Positions 1 through 8,184 of a stretch of DNA of 64,000 bases are shown here, piece by piece. Source of the stretch: DATGLG01 sp035294245 (GTDB taxonomy: Bacteria > Pseudomonadota > Alphaproteobacteria > JACZXZ01); contig DATGLG010000004.1 in assembly GCA_035294245.1 (NCBI GenBank), positions 402,323-466,322 on the forward strand. Direction: 5' to 3'. The position numbers and the translations under genes are program-made. Positions within the stretch are counted from its first letter, which is position 1; every line of letters starts with the position of its first letter. The notes below the pieces were generated by a model that had not been told where the DNA came from, ran no database searches, and was given only the letters and a program-made list of their open reading frames with translations.

Positions 1-820
1 GCGCCTCGAAGAGCGGGATCTCGCCTTCGCGAAGCACCTTCACGAGGAATTGCGGCGTGGCGGCGTGCGACTTGATCAGCGCCTCCGCGAGCTCGGCGGT
101 CGGCCGCGACGCCGAGGTGTCGTCGCCGAGGATCGAGCGGATCGAGCTCTCAAGCGAATCGTCGAGCTCGGTGGGGTCGATGGCGAATTTGTCGAGGATA
201 TGCTTCCGCAGCGCCGCGGAGACCCAGTAGTACATGCGCTTGGCGAGCGCCGGCGGGAGATCATTGCGCCGCAGAAGAGGGTTCTGGTAGCTGTCGATCC
301 GCTTCGATTCCTCGACGAGATACTCGAGCGTCATGCGCGAGATCTGCGCATTCGGGTTCTCGAGAAGCGAGGTAACGACAGCCGGATTGTTAGTCTCGAC
401 CAGGGCATCGGAGACCGGCTCGCTCAATGACCGCCTCAGCGTGATCGCGAGCTGATGCTCGAGCGTGCGGTGACGGACGATCTCGATGAGCTCCGCATCG
501 TGCAGGGCGTCACTCTTCACCAGAATTGGATACGCGACCTCGATCTGATCATTAGCGAGCTCGACGATGAGCTCGCGCGGCGCCGACGACTTGTCCGCCA
601 GGCGCTCGGCCAAGGTGCGCCGGACCGACATCTCCGCGTCGTGAATGAGCTGCCGCAGGATGTCGATCATGAGCGTGCGCTCGCGATCGCTCAGCACCTT
701 CGCCTGGTCGAAAAACAGGTCGCTGACGGTTTCGGCCAGTCGCGTGCGCGCGGCGACGGTCTTGTCCCGCGCCAGACTCAGGAGTTGTTCCACCGTATTC
801 ACGCTGAGGGCCAGTACCAA
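1..820 (-). CDS. DUF2336 domain protein, 3' end missing
   Basis: The frame runs off the left edge without a stop, leaving 273 codons. It reads as a DUF2336 protein, an alphaproteobacterial alpha-helical family with no proven biochemical activity. The N-terminal blocks RLAETVSDLFF and RTLMIDILRQLIHD, followed by MSVRRTLAERLA, are typical of the family. I start it at TTG 820 because GGAGG (827-831) lies 6 nt upstream. An in-frame GTG at 802 has no such site. A degenerate CtrA box (892-906) lies about 70 bp upstream and suggests cell-cycle or motility control, which is inference. The family assignment is firm and the start moderately so. Confidence 0.85.
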   Translation of the reverse strand, partial: MVLALSVNTVEQLLSLARDKTVAARTRLAETVSDLFFDQAKVLSDRERTLMIDILRQLIHDAEMSVRRTLAERLADKSSAPRELIVELANDQIEVAYPILVKSDALHDAELIEIVRHRTLEHQLAITLRRSLSEPVSDALVETNNPAVVTSLLENPNAQISRMTLEYLVEESKRIDSYQNPLLRRNDLPPALAKRMYYWVSAALRKHILDKFAIDPTELDDSLESSIRSILGDDTSASRPTAELAEALIKSHAATPQFLVKVLREGEIPLFEA

Positions 821-891
821 TCCGAACCTCCACGGCGGCTGCGAGAAGCTCGCATCCTCATGGCTGATGCCGTACCTTGCAAAGGAAACGG

Positions 892-906
892 TTAACAAAC
901 ATTTAG
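892..906 (-). promoter_or_regulatory. Degenerate CtrA-like box upstream of DUF2336 gene
   Basis: The bases read TTAA-N7-TTAG, one base off the CtrA consensus TTAA-N7-TTAA. The site lies about 70 bp upstream of the minus-strand DUF2336 start at 820, a plausible activator position. Similarity to the consensus is seen; regulation is inferred. Confidence 0.4.
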
Positions 907-1138
907 GCGGGCATCACATTAACGCTAGCGACCCCTGCGGTTCCGGGGGCGGATCGTGCTGCCGTGAGACGGCGCCGGCGATGGCAAGGCGACACCAAGC
1001 GGAGGTCTGGGGCCATCCAGCCGGGCTCGCCGTCGCGAAGAATGGCAGCCGACTCATCGCCGACGACGTCAGCCAATCGATTTGGCGCGTCAGCTATCCG
1101 CGCCGATTTTCCAGGGCTTAGTCTTCCCGCAACTTGCC

Positions 1139-1153
1139 TTAACGACTTGTTAA
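1139..1153 (+). promoter_or_regulatory. CtrA-type box TTAA-N7-TTAA
   Basis: TTAA (1139-1142), seven bases CGACTTG, then TTAA (1150-1153) is an exact match to the CtrA full site. It lies 48 bp upstream of the ATG at 1202, where CtrA commonly overlaps the -35 region. The remainder of the 380-bp stretch 821-1201 shows no convincing gene. Binding is inferred. Confidence 0.55.
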
Positions 1154-1201
1154 GCGCTTCGCCGTCAGGCTGGCCTCGTTTCCCGCGACGAGAGGACGCG
1201 C

Positions 1202-1408
1202 ATGCCGATCGCACCCACCAGCAGCCTCCTCCAAGCCCTTGCTCAAACGACACCGCCCCACGCAACGGCACGGCCGCAGGCCGTTGCGCGCCCCACCGCA
1301 GTCGCGCAAGCTCAACGCGTGCCGTCGCCGCCAAGTGCCGGGGCAAGCGCTCCGGCGCCAAGTCGCGGCCCCCTGCCGCGCGGCAGTCTGGTGAACATCC
1401 TCGCCTGA
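1202..1408 (+). CDS. Small Pro/Ala-rich protein, unknown function
   Basis: A 68-residue open frame starts at ATG 1202 behind GAGAGG (1192-1197). The protein is rich in Ala, Pro, Ser and Arg, is probably disordered, and ends in a conserved-looking PRGSLVNILA tail. There is no signal peptide, membrane segment or cysteine. A perfect CtrA-type box lies 48 bp upstream, which supports the frame being expressed and suggests a cell-cycle or motility role. I do not recognise the family. The low-complexity composition also allows a chance frame in GC-rich DNA, so confidence is moderate. Confidence 0.5.
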   Translation: MPIAPTSSLLQALAQTTPPHATARPQAVARPTAVAQAQRVPSPPSAGASAPAPSRGPLPRGSLVNILA

Positions 1409-1478
1409 CGGCTGCCACGGCGGTGCGGGCCCGCGCCGCCGCCTTGTCTCCCTTCGGGCTATGGTTCAGAGTAGGGCC

Positions 1479-2039
1479 ATGCCCGAGACGACAAGACCTC
1501 CGGGGCCCGGTCTCAAAGGTCCGAGCGTGCGCGCTGTGCCCGAAGGGGACAATCGCGAGCGCCTGATGTGTCCCGATTGCGGCTTCATCCAATACGACAA
1601 TCCCAAGATCGTCGTGGGCGCCGTCGTGCATTGGGACGGGCATGTCCTCCTCGTCAAGCGTGCGATCAACCCGCGGCGCGGCTTCTGGACACTGCCGGCC
1701 GGCTATCTCGAGCTCAACGAGACCACGCAGGAAGGCGCTCTGCGCGAGGCCTATGAAGAGGCGCGCGCCAAGATCGCGCTCGAGGGATTGCTTGCCGTCT
1801 ATAATATCCCGCGGCTGAGCCAGGTGCAGCTCATCTATCGCGCGCGCCTGCTCTCGCCTGCCATTGCACCGGGACCCGAAAGCGAGGAGGTCGGGCTGTT
1901 CGGCTGGGACAAAATTCCGTGGGATGATCTCGCCTTTCCCTCCGTGCGCTGGGCGCTCGGCCATTTTCGCGAGATCGGCACCGCCGAGAGCTTCGCCGTG
2001 CGCACCAACCCGGCCGGCGAGCTCGGCAATATGCTGTGA
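1479..2039 (+). CDS. NUDIX hydrolase with short zinc-ribbon-like N-terminus
   Basis: It encodes about 186 residues. A CPDCG motif followed by QYDNPKIVVGAV marks the NUDIX subgroup with an N-terminal zinc-ribbon remnant. The NUDIX box follows as GYLELNE, seven residues, then REAYEEA; the usual glycine near the box end is replaced by arginine. Such enzymes hydrolyse nucleoside diphosphates linked to another moiety, often ADP-ribose or NADH-like compounds, but the substrate cannot be read here. ATG 1479 was chosen over in-frame ATG 1461 because homologs begin near VPEGDNRERL; neither has a strong ribosome site. It converges with the EamA gene. Confidence 0.85.
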   Translation: MPETTRPPGPGLKGPSVRAVPEGDNRERLMCPDCGFIQYDNPKIVVGAVVHWDGHVLLVKRAINPRRGFWTLPAGYLELNETTQEGALREAYEEARAKIALEGLLAVYNIPRLSQVQLIYRARLLSPAIAPGPESEEVGLFGWDKIPWDDLAFPSVRWALGHFREIGTAESFAVRTNPAGELGNML

Positions 2040-2062
2040 CGGCACAACCTGGGCTGCGGGCC

Positions 2063-2917
2063 TCAGCTCCCGAGTTGCAGGATAACGATGCCGATGGCGA
2101 CCACGACGGCCGCCAGAATGCGACGAAGGCCGAACGGCTCGCGCAGGAAGAGCGCGCCGATGATGGCCGCGAAAATGACCCCGGTCTCGCGCAAGGCCGC
2201 GACCTGCCCCATGGCCCCCAGCGACATCGCCCAGATCGCGATTCCATAGCCGGCGCAGGATAGAAACCCGCCGATCATCCCGATATGCCAGGAGGCCCGC
2301 AGGTAAGGCAGCACTTCCCCCCGACGGCGAATGAGCGCGGCCACGAAGATCGGCAATCCTTCGATGGCGAACAGCCATGCGATATAGCCAAGAGGGGCGC
2401 CCGAGCGACGCACGCCGAAGCCGTCGACCACCGTGTAGCCGGTGATGGTGAGCGCCGTGAAAAGGGCGAAGAGCACAGAATGGCGCCGGTCGCCGCGGGG
2501 GCGGCCGCTCTCGAAGGCGAGGCTGGCGGTGCCCAGAGAGACGAGGGTTATCCCGGCAACGGCCATGGGGGACAGCAGCTCGCCCGCCGTGAGCGCGGAA
2601 AGGGCGGCCACCATGACGGGGGCCGTGCCCCGCGCAAGGGGATAAACAAGGCTGAGATCGCCGTAACGGTAAGCCTTGATGAGCCCGATATAATATCCGA
2701 CATGGATGATGACCGAGCCGGCGATGAAGGGCCAGCTTGACGGCGCCGGCCTCGGCTCCAAAAACAGCGCCGCCGCGAGTGCCGGCGGGATCGGCCAGAA
2801 CGATACGAACGCCATGACCAGCAAGCGGTCACCGGAGCGCTTTACCAGTGCGTTCCAGCTCGCATGCATGATGGCTGCGAGCAGGACCAGACCCGCCGCC
2901 GAAAGCTGGAGGGGCAT
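2063..2917 (-). CDS. EamA/DMT-family membrane transporter
   Basis: The 284-residue protein has about ten hydrophobic segments in two five-helix halves, the layout of EamA drug/metabolite transporters. It opens with LSAAGLVLLAAIMHASWNAL, typical for the fold, and the second half closes with ALRETGVIFAAIIGALFLRE, a classic EamA signature. These inner-membrane carriers export or import small metabolites; the substrate is unknown. Start ATG 2917 has GAGG 8 nt upstream; GTG 2920 is the alternative. The gene lies about 100 bp downstream of ftsY on the same strand and may be a separate unit. Confidence 0.88.
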   Translation of the reverse strand: MPLQLSAAGLVLLAAIMHASWNALVKRSGDRLLVMAFVSFWPIPPALAAALFLEPRPAPSSWPFIAGSVIIHVGYYIGLIKAYRYGDLSLVYPLARGTAPVMVAALSALTAGELLSPMAVAGITLVSLGTASLAFESGRPRGDRRHSVLFALFTALTITGYTVVDGFGVRRSGAPLGYIAWLFAIEGLPIFVAALIRRRGEVLPYLRASWHIGMIGGFLSCAGYGIAIWAMSLGAMGQVAALRETGVIFAAIIGALFLREPFGLRRILAAVVVAIGIVILQLGS

Positions 2918-3021
2918 CACGAACGCCTCGCTGCGAGAGGGCCGCCACAGAATGAGAAGGAAGAAGTGACCGCTTCCCGCGACGCCGTCAAATCAAAAAG
3001 CCCCTCGCGGCCGAATGATAG

Positions 3022-3966
3022 CTAGCTCTCCAGACCCAGAAGGTTACGGGCGAAATCCCGGGCGGCAAAGGGTCGGAGGTCGTCGACGCCCTCGCCTACG
3101 CCGATGGCATGCACGGGAAGGCCGAAGCGCTGGGCGAGTGCCACCAATACGCCGCCGCGCGCGGTACCGTCGAGCTTGGTGACGACGAGGCCTGTCACCT
3201 CGATCATGTTGCGGAAGATCTCGACCTGCGCATGGGCGTTCTGCCCCGTCGTGGCGTCGAGCACGAGCAGCGTGGCGTGGGGAGCCGCAGGGTCGAGCTT
3301 GCCGAGGGCGCGGCGGATCTTCTGGAGCTCGGCCATCAGATCGGCGCGATTATGGAGCCGCCCCGCCGTATCGATGAGTAGCAGGTCGGTGCCGGCGGCG
3401 CGCGCTGCCTCGAGGGATTCGTAAACCACGCCGGCCGCGTCTCCGCCTTGCTCGCGGGCGATCACCGCCGAGCCCGTGCGCTGCCCCCAAATCTTGAGCT
3501 GATCAATCGCCGCCGCTCGGAACGTATCGCCGGCGCAGAGCATGACCGAGCGGCCCTCCTCACGGAAGAGATGGGCGAGCTTGCCGATCGTCGTCGTCTT
3601 TCCGGTGCCGTTGACGCCGACGACGAGTACCACGAAGGGGCGCTTGGCGGGATCGATGGCAAGCGGTCTCGCCACCGGGGCGAGGATCCCGGCGATCTCG
3701 TCGGCAAGGGCCTCGCGCACGGCCTCGGGCGAGACGTCGCCCGCAAAGCGAATAGTCCCGAGCTTTGCCGCAAGGTCGGCCGCCGTCGCGGGGCCAAGAT
3801 CCGCAGTGATCAACAGTTCCTCGAGTTCTTCGAGGCTCTGCGCGTCGAGCCTGCGCTTGGTGAATATGCTGCCGATGCCCTCGGCGAGTTTGCTCGAGCT
3901 GCGCGAAAGCCCGCCCTTGAGGCGGCTCAGCCAGCCGCGCCGCGGCTCCGTCGTATCCTCGGTCAT
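3022..3966 (-). CDS. ftsY: Signal recognition particle receptor FtsY
   Basis: The 314-residue SRP-receptor GTPase docks ribosome/SRP complexes at the inner membrane for co-translational insertion. The order is a short basic amphipathic N-terminus, a four-helix N domain (about 25-95), then the G domain with P-loop GVNGTGKTT (117-125), DTFRAAA, DTAGR and TKLD. It lacks the long acidic A domain of enterobacteria, which is common in alphaproteobacteria. ATG 3966 overlaps the mtaB stop in an ATGA arrangement, so translation is probably coupled. Its partner Ffh is encoded divergently about 2.4 kb away. Confidence 0.97.
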   Translation of the reverse strand: MTEDTTEPRRGWLSRLKGGLSRSSSKLAEGIGSIFTKRRLDAQSLEELEELLITADLGPATAADLAAKLGTIRFAGDVSPEAVREALADEIAGILAPVARPLAIDPAKRPFVVLVVGVNGTGKTTTIGKLAHLFREEGRSVMLCAGDTFRAAAIDQLKIWGQRTGSAVIAREQGGDAAGVVYESLEAARAAGTDLLLIDTAGRLHNRADLMAELQKIRRALGKLDPAAPHATLLVLDATTGQNAHAQVEIFRNMIEVTGLVVTKLDGTARGGVLVALAQRFGLPVHAIGVGEGVDDLRPFAARDFARNLLGLES

Positions 3967-5207
3967 GCGGCGATGCGAACCTTCAGAGTCGTGGCGTCGA
4001 ATCCTGTGACCCGCCCGCGGGCCACGCTGCCGGGGCGCACCGGGCGATCGAGGGTCGCCGCCGCGAAATGCTCGGTCCGGCCGCGCCGATCCTCCTCGAC
4101 CAGAACCTCCACGGAAGCGTCGATCTGGTCGGCGAGGAAGCGGACAAGCGCGCGGTCCCCGGACTTCCGCAACGCGGCCGCACGCGCCTTTCGCTCGGCC
4201 GGGGGAACCTGCGGCATCCGCGCCGCGGGCGTGCCTTCGCGCGTGGAATATGGAAAGACGTGCAGGAAGACGAGGCCGCAATCCTCGACGAGGGCGAGGG
4301 TATTACGGAACATCGCGTCCGTCTCAGTGGGGAAGCCGGCGATGAGATCGGCGCCCAAGGCGATGTCGGGGCGGAGGCGATGCAGGCGCTCGGCGGCGGC
4401 AACCGCGTCGGCCCGGCTGTGGCGCCGCTTCATGCGCTTGAGGATCAGGTCGTCTCCGGCCTGCAGGCTGAGATGCAGATGGGGCATCAGTCGCGGCTCC
4501 TCCGCGACCAGGCGGAAGACGTCCTCGTCGATTTCGACCGGATCGAGGGAGGACAGGCGCAGCCGCTTGAGCCCCGGCACGGCGGCGAGCAAGCGTCGCG
4601 CCATCTGGCCGAGGGTCGGCCGTCCGGGCAGATCCTTGCCGTAATCGGTGATGTCGACGCCGGTCAACACGATCTCCTGGACGCCGCGCTCGACCAGCAG
4701 TCGCACCTGCTCGACGATGCGGCCGATCGGAGCGCTTCTGCTGGGGCCGCGACCATAAGGGATGATGCAGAAGGTGCAGCGGTGGTCACAGCCTTGCTGT
4801 ACTTGCACAAAGGCGCGGCTGCGCGCAGCGAACCCGTCGATCAGGTGAAGCGCCGTCTCCTTGACCGCCTGGATATCGGCGACGGTCACGCGTTCGCTGT
4901 TATCACAGTAGGCTGCGGGTGTCAGCTTCTCCGCGTTCCCCAGAACGCGATCGACCTCGGCCATCGCGGCAAAGCGCTCGGGATGAATCTGCGCAGCACA
5001 GCCGGTCACGATGATATGGGCGTCCGGATGACTGTGACGCGCCTTGCGGATGGCCTGGCGCGCCTGGCGCTCGGCCTCGGCGGTCACGGCGCAGGTGTTG
5101 ACGATGACCGTATTCGCCATCCCCGCATCGCGCGCGAGCTTGCGCATCACCTCAGATTCGTAGGCGTTGAGGCGACAGCCGAATGTGACAATCTCGATCC
5201 CGGACAT
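3963..5207 (-). CDS. mtaB: tRNA (t6A37) methylthiotransferase MtaB
   Basis: The 414-residue radical-SAM enzyme converts t6A37 of ANN-decoding tRNAs to ms2t6A37. The N-terminal UPF0004 domain carries cluster cysteines near 11, 39 and 70. The radical-SAM CxxxCxxC is C140, C144 and C147 (GCDHRCTFC), and a TRAM-like segment ends the protein (about 350-414). The FGCRLN start and the length favour MtaB over MiaB and RimO. The gene sits between dapF, with a 6-nt gap, and ftsY, with a 4-nt overlap, an arrangement frequent in alphaproteobacteria. Confidence 0.95.
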   Translation of the reverse strand: MSGIEIVTFGCRLNAYESEVMRKLARDAGMANTVIVNTCAVTAEAERQARQAIRKARHSHPDAHIIVTGCAAQIHPERFAAMAEVDRVLGNAEKLTPAAYCDNSERVTVADIQAVKETALHLIDGFAARSRAFVQVQQGCDHRCTFCIIPYGRGPSRSAPIGRIVEQVRLLVERGVQEIVLTGVDITDYGKDLPGRPTLGQMARRLLAAVPGLKRLRLSSLDPVEIDEDVFRLVAEEPRLMPHLHLSLQAGDDLILKRMKRRHSRADAVAAAERLHRLRPDIALGADLIAGFPTETDAMFRNTLALVEDCGLVFLHVFPYSTREGTPAARMPQVPPAERKARAAALRKSGDRALVRFLADQIDASVEVLVEEDRRGRTEHFAAATLDRPVRPGSVARGRVTGFDATTLKVRIAA

Positions 5208-5213
5208 GCGCGC

Positions 5214-6062
5214 TTAACCAACGAGAGAGGGCGAGAGTCGACCCGTGAAGCTCGTCGCCACGGGACCGGCAAGCACCACGTGATTGTCGGCGCGCCATTC
5301 GATCTCGAGCGTGCCGCCATCGAGCAGGATCTTCGCCTTCCGCCCGGCCAGGCCGCGCCGATGCGCGGCGACGAGGGTGGCGCAGGCGCCGGTGCCGCAG
5401 GCGCGCGTGATGCCGACCCCGCGCTCCCAGACGCGCATGCGCAGGTGCCCGTCGGAGAGGCGGCTCGCCACTTCGACATTGGTGCGCTCCGGGAAGAGCG
5501 GGTCGCGCTCTATCTTCGGTCCCCAGGTCTCGAGATCGACGTCTTCCGCGTCGGCTACGAAGAACACGACGTGGGGATTTCCAACATTGACGGCGACCGG
5601 ATCGCTCAAGGGGCCGATCGTCAACGGAAGTTGGAGCGTGTCCATCTCCCGCAACAGCGGAATCTCGCGCCAGTCCAGACGCACCGGCCCCATATCGACG
5701 GCGACGAGCCCCGCCTCCCGCCGCTCCGCATCGAGGAGGCCGACGACGGTTTCAATGACCACGCGATCCCGCCCGCTCTCTTCCATGAGGAGGGTGGCGA
5801 TGCAGCGCGCGGCGTTGCCGCAGGCTTCGACCTCGCCACCATCCGCGTTATGGATGCGCATGAAGGCGTCGGCGCGGCGGTCGTTCGGCGGCTCGATGGT
5901 GATGAGCTGGTCGCAACCGACCCCCGTCTTGCGGTCGGCGATCGCGCGCGCGCGCGCCGAATCCAGCGCAAGCGGCCGGGCGCGCGTGTCCAGCACCACG
6001 AAGTCGTTGCCGAGGCCGTGCATCTTCACGAAGACCGGCGCGTTCGGAGAGGGTTGCATCAT
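5214..6062 (-). CDS. dapF: Diaminopimelate epimerase
   Basis: The 282-residue enzyme interconverts LL- and meso-diaminopimelate for lysine and peptidoglycan synthesis. Both halves are complete: the first catalytic cysteine is C81 in EACGNAARC and the second is about C222 in ACGTGACAT, with the family start KMHGLGNDFV. ATG 6062, followed directly by a second ATG at 6059, is chosen because upstream frame is not family-like. A -10-like CATATA/TATAAC lies within 6-9 nt of it, suggesting a leaderless or nearly leaderless message. It is the first gene of dapF-mtaB-ftsY. Confidence 0.97.
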   Translation of the reverse strand: MMQPSPNAPVFVKMHGLGNDFVVLDTRARPLALDSARARAIADRKTGVGCDQLITIEPPNDRRADAFMRIHNADGGEVEACGNAARCIATLLMEESGRDRVVIETVVGLLDAERREAGLVAVDMGPVRLDWREIPLLREMDTLQLPLTIGPLSDPVAVNVGNPHVVFFVADAEDVDLETWGPKIERDPLFPERTNVEVASRLSDGHLRMRVWERGVGITRACGTGACATLVAAHRRGLAGRKAKILLDGGTLEIEWRADNHVVLAGPVATSFTGRLSPSLVG

Positions 6063-6068
6063 GGCCCG

Positions 6069-6099
6069 GTTATATGGCGCGCGGGCGCGCCGAGTCCAA
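6069..6099 (-). promoter_or_regulatory. Putative dapF promoter abutting the start codon
   Basis: On the minus strand TTGGAC (6094-6099) is followed after 17 nt by CATATA (6071-6076), or after 19 nt by TATAAC (6069-6074). The dapF ATG begins at 6062, so initiation about 7 nt after the -10 would place the 5' end at or just before the AUG. Motif match is moderate; leaderless transcription is inferred. Confidence 0.4.
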
Positions 6100-6178
6100 C
6101 GCTTTCGGCCCCACGAGGGAGCGCCAAGTGCCTCATTTCCCGGGATTCCCGCCACTCGCAGCGGCCGCGGCCTGCAGC

Positions 6179-6207
6179 TTGACTCCCCCGCAGCCCGCCT
6201 CTAGAGT
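6179..6207 (+). promoter_or_regulatory. Putative sigma70 promoter for ffh operon
   Basis: TTGACT (6179-6184), a 17-nt spacer and TAGAGT (6202-6207) give a good housekeeping promoter in the dapF/ffh divergent gap. The ffh start at 6336 would then have a leader of about 120 nt. No other feature is evident in this gap. Confidence 0.5.
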
Positions 6208-6335
6208 GCGCCTCCATCGCAGGGTAGCCGCAGCTTTGCGCTCCCGAGGGGGCCCGCCAGTCCGCGAGTGTCGCGCACTGGCGCATATGGCTTTGGGCCG
6301 CCGCTCGCGATCCTTGTTGCTTCGAAGGCATGCGC

Positions 6336-7706
6336 ATGTTCGATGGCTTGACCAATAGGCTCGGCGACATCTTCGACCGCCTGCGTCGCCGCGGGGCTCT
6401 CGGCGAAACGGATGTCGACGCCGCCTTGCGCGAGGTCCGTGTCGCCCTCCTCGAGGCCGACGTCGCACTTCCCGTGGTCAAGGACCTCGTCACGGCGATC
6501 CGCGAAAAGGCCGTCGGCCAGGAGGTGCTCAAGAGCGTCACCCCCGGGCAGATGGTGGTCAAGATCGTTCACGATCACCTCGTCGAAGTACTGGGAGCGG
6601 AAGCGGCCGAGCTCAACCTTCGGGCGGCGCCGCCTGTGGCGATCCTCATGGTCGGCCTCCAAGGCTCGGGCAAGACGACGACGACGGCCAAGATCGCCCT
6701 CCGCCTCAGGACGCGGGAACGCAAGAAGGTCCTGATGGCCTCCCTCGATACCCGACGTCCGGCGGCCCAGCAGCAGCTCGCGACCTTGGGATTGCAAGCG
6801 GAGGTCGACACCCTCAACATCGTGCCCAGCGAGCCGCCTCTCGCGATCGCCAAGCGCGCGCTCCAGAAGGGCCGCCTCGAAGGCTATGACGTGGTGCTCC
6901 TCGACACCGCGGGCCGGCTCCATATCGACGACGAGCTGATGATCGAGGTAGCGGCGGTGCACGAGGCGACGAAGCCGGTCGAGACGCTCCTCGTCGCCGA
7001 TGCTATGACCGGCCAGGACGCTGTTCATGTCGCGGAGGCATTCCACAAGCGCCTCAATGTCACCGGCATCGTGCTCACCCGGGTGGATGGCGATGCCCGC
7101 GGCGGCGGCGCGCTCAGCATGCGCGCCGTCACGGGATGCCCGATCAAGCTAATCGGCGTCGGCGAGAAGCTCGATGCCCTCGAAGCCTTCCACCCGGCAC
7201 GCATCGCCGGCCGCATCCTCGGCATGGGCGATGTCGTCTCGCTCGTCGAGAAGGCGGCCGAGATGATCGAGCAGGAGGAGGCCGAGAAGCTCGCCAAGAA
7301 GATCGAGAAGGGTAAGTTCGATCTCGACGACATGGCCCAGCAGCTCCGGCAGCTCCGCAAGATGGGCGGCATGGAAGGGCTCCTCTCGCTGCTCCCTGGG
7401 GTCGCCAAGGTCAAGAGGCAGATCGCGGAGCACAAGCTCGATGACGGGTTGCTCAAGCGCCAGGAGGCCATCATCGGCTCGATGACCAAGGACGAGCGGC
7501 GCAACCCCAACCTTATCCACGCCTCGCGCAAGCGGCGCATCGCCGCCGGTTCCGGCACCAGCGTGCAGGATGTGAACAAGGTACTAAAGCAGTTCCAGGA
7601 GATGAGCCGGATGATGAAGCAGGTCACCAAGCTCGGGAAGAAGGGCATGATGCGCTCCGGTTTTCCCGGACTGCGCGGCCTGCCCCCAGGGTTGCCGCCC
7701 CGCTGA
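6336..7706 (+). CDS. ffh: Signal recognition particle GTPase Ffh
   Basis: The 456-residue SRP protein binds signal sequences and SRP RNA and hands ribosomes to FtsY. It has an N domain (1-85), a G domain with GLQGSGKTTTT (107 onward), DTRRPAA, DTAGR and TRVDGD, and a Met-rich M domain after about residue 300, rich in KMGG and RMMKQ motifs. ATG 6336 is chosen over ATG 6330 because GAAGG (6324-6328) is 7 nt from the former and 1 nt from the latter. It heads a run with rpsP, rimM, trmD, rplS and probably leuCD-leuB. Confidence 0.97.
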   Translation: MFDGLTNRLGDIFDRLRRRGALGETDVDAALREVRVALLEADVALPVVKDLVTAIREKAVGQEVLKSVTPGQMVVKIVHDHLVEVLGAEAAELNLRAAPPVAILMVGLQGSGKTTTTAKIALRLRTRERKKVLMASLDTRRPAAQQQLATLGLQAEVDTLNIVPSEPPLAIAKRALQKGRLEGYDVVLLDTAGRLHIDDELMIEVAAVHEATKPVETLLVADAMTGQDAVHVAEAFHKRLNVTGIVLTRVDGDARGGGALSMRAVTGCPIKLIGVGEKLDALEAFHPARIAGRILGMGDVVSLVEKAAEMIEQEEAEKLAKKIEKGKFDLDDMAQQLRQLRKMGGMEGLLSLLPGVAKVKRQIAEHKLDDGLLKRQEAIIGSMTKDERRNPNLIHASRKRRIAAGSGTSVQDVNKVLKQFQEMSRMMKQVTKLGKKGMMRSGFPGLRGLPPGLPPR

Positions 7707-7773
7707 CCTATGCCTTGGACGAGGCCGCTACGAGCTCGCTAACCGTTCCATTGAGACAGGAGAATCGCACCCC

Positions 7774-8145
7774 ATGTCACTGAAAATCCGTTTGGCCCGC
7801 GCTGGCGCCAAGAAGCGCCCATTCTATCGCATCGTCGTCGCCGACTCGCGCTCGCCGCGCGACGGTCGCTTCATCGAGCGCATCGGAAGCTACAATCCGA
7901 TGGTGGCGAAGGATCATCCGGAGCGGGTCGTCTTCGACGAGGACCGCCTCAAGCATTGGCTTGGCGTCGGCGCCCAGCCGACCGACCGCATCGCGCGGTT
8001 TCTTGGCAAGGCTGGATTCGGGCCGGTGCCGGCCATCCCGCAGCAGACGAAGAAGAATCAGCCCAAGGCCAAGGCCCAGGAGCGACTCAAGGCGGCCGAG
8101 GCCGCGGCCGGCGAAGGAGCGGCGGCGGAAGCTCCGGCTTCGTAA
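7774..8145 (+). CDS. rpsP: 30S ribosomal protein S16
   Basis: The 123-residue protein starts MSLKIRLARAGAKKRPFYRI, the S16 signature, and contains RDGRFIERIGSYNPM. S16 binds 16S rRNA early in 30S assembly. Its globular part ends near residue 80; the remaining tail is Lys/Ala/Glu-rich and probably disordered, longer than in E. coli as is usual in alphaproteobacteria. AGGAGA precedes ATG 7774. It lies 67 bp after ffh and 39 bp before rimM. Confidence 0.97.
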   Translation: MSLKIRLARAGAKKRPFYRIVVADSRSPRDGRFIERIGSYNPMVAKDHPERVVFDEDRLKHWLGVGAQPTDRIARFLGKAGFGPVPAIPQQTKKNQPKAKAQERLKAAEAAAGEGAAAEAPAS

Positions 8146-8184
8146 GTCTATCGGCGGCGGAGAGCGGCGAGTGAAGGGAAGACG

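Noticed and set aside
4068..6182. Long plus-strand open frame antisense to mtaB and dapF
   Set aside because: GC-rich codons leave antisense frames open; the product has no family features, and the minus-strand genes are complete and well conserved.
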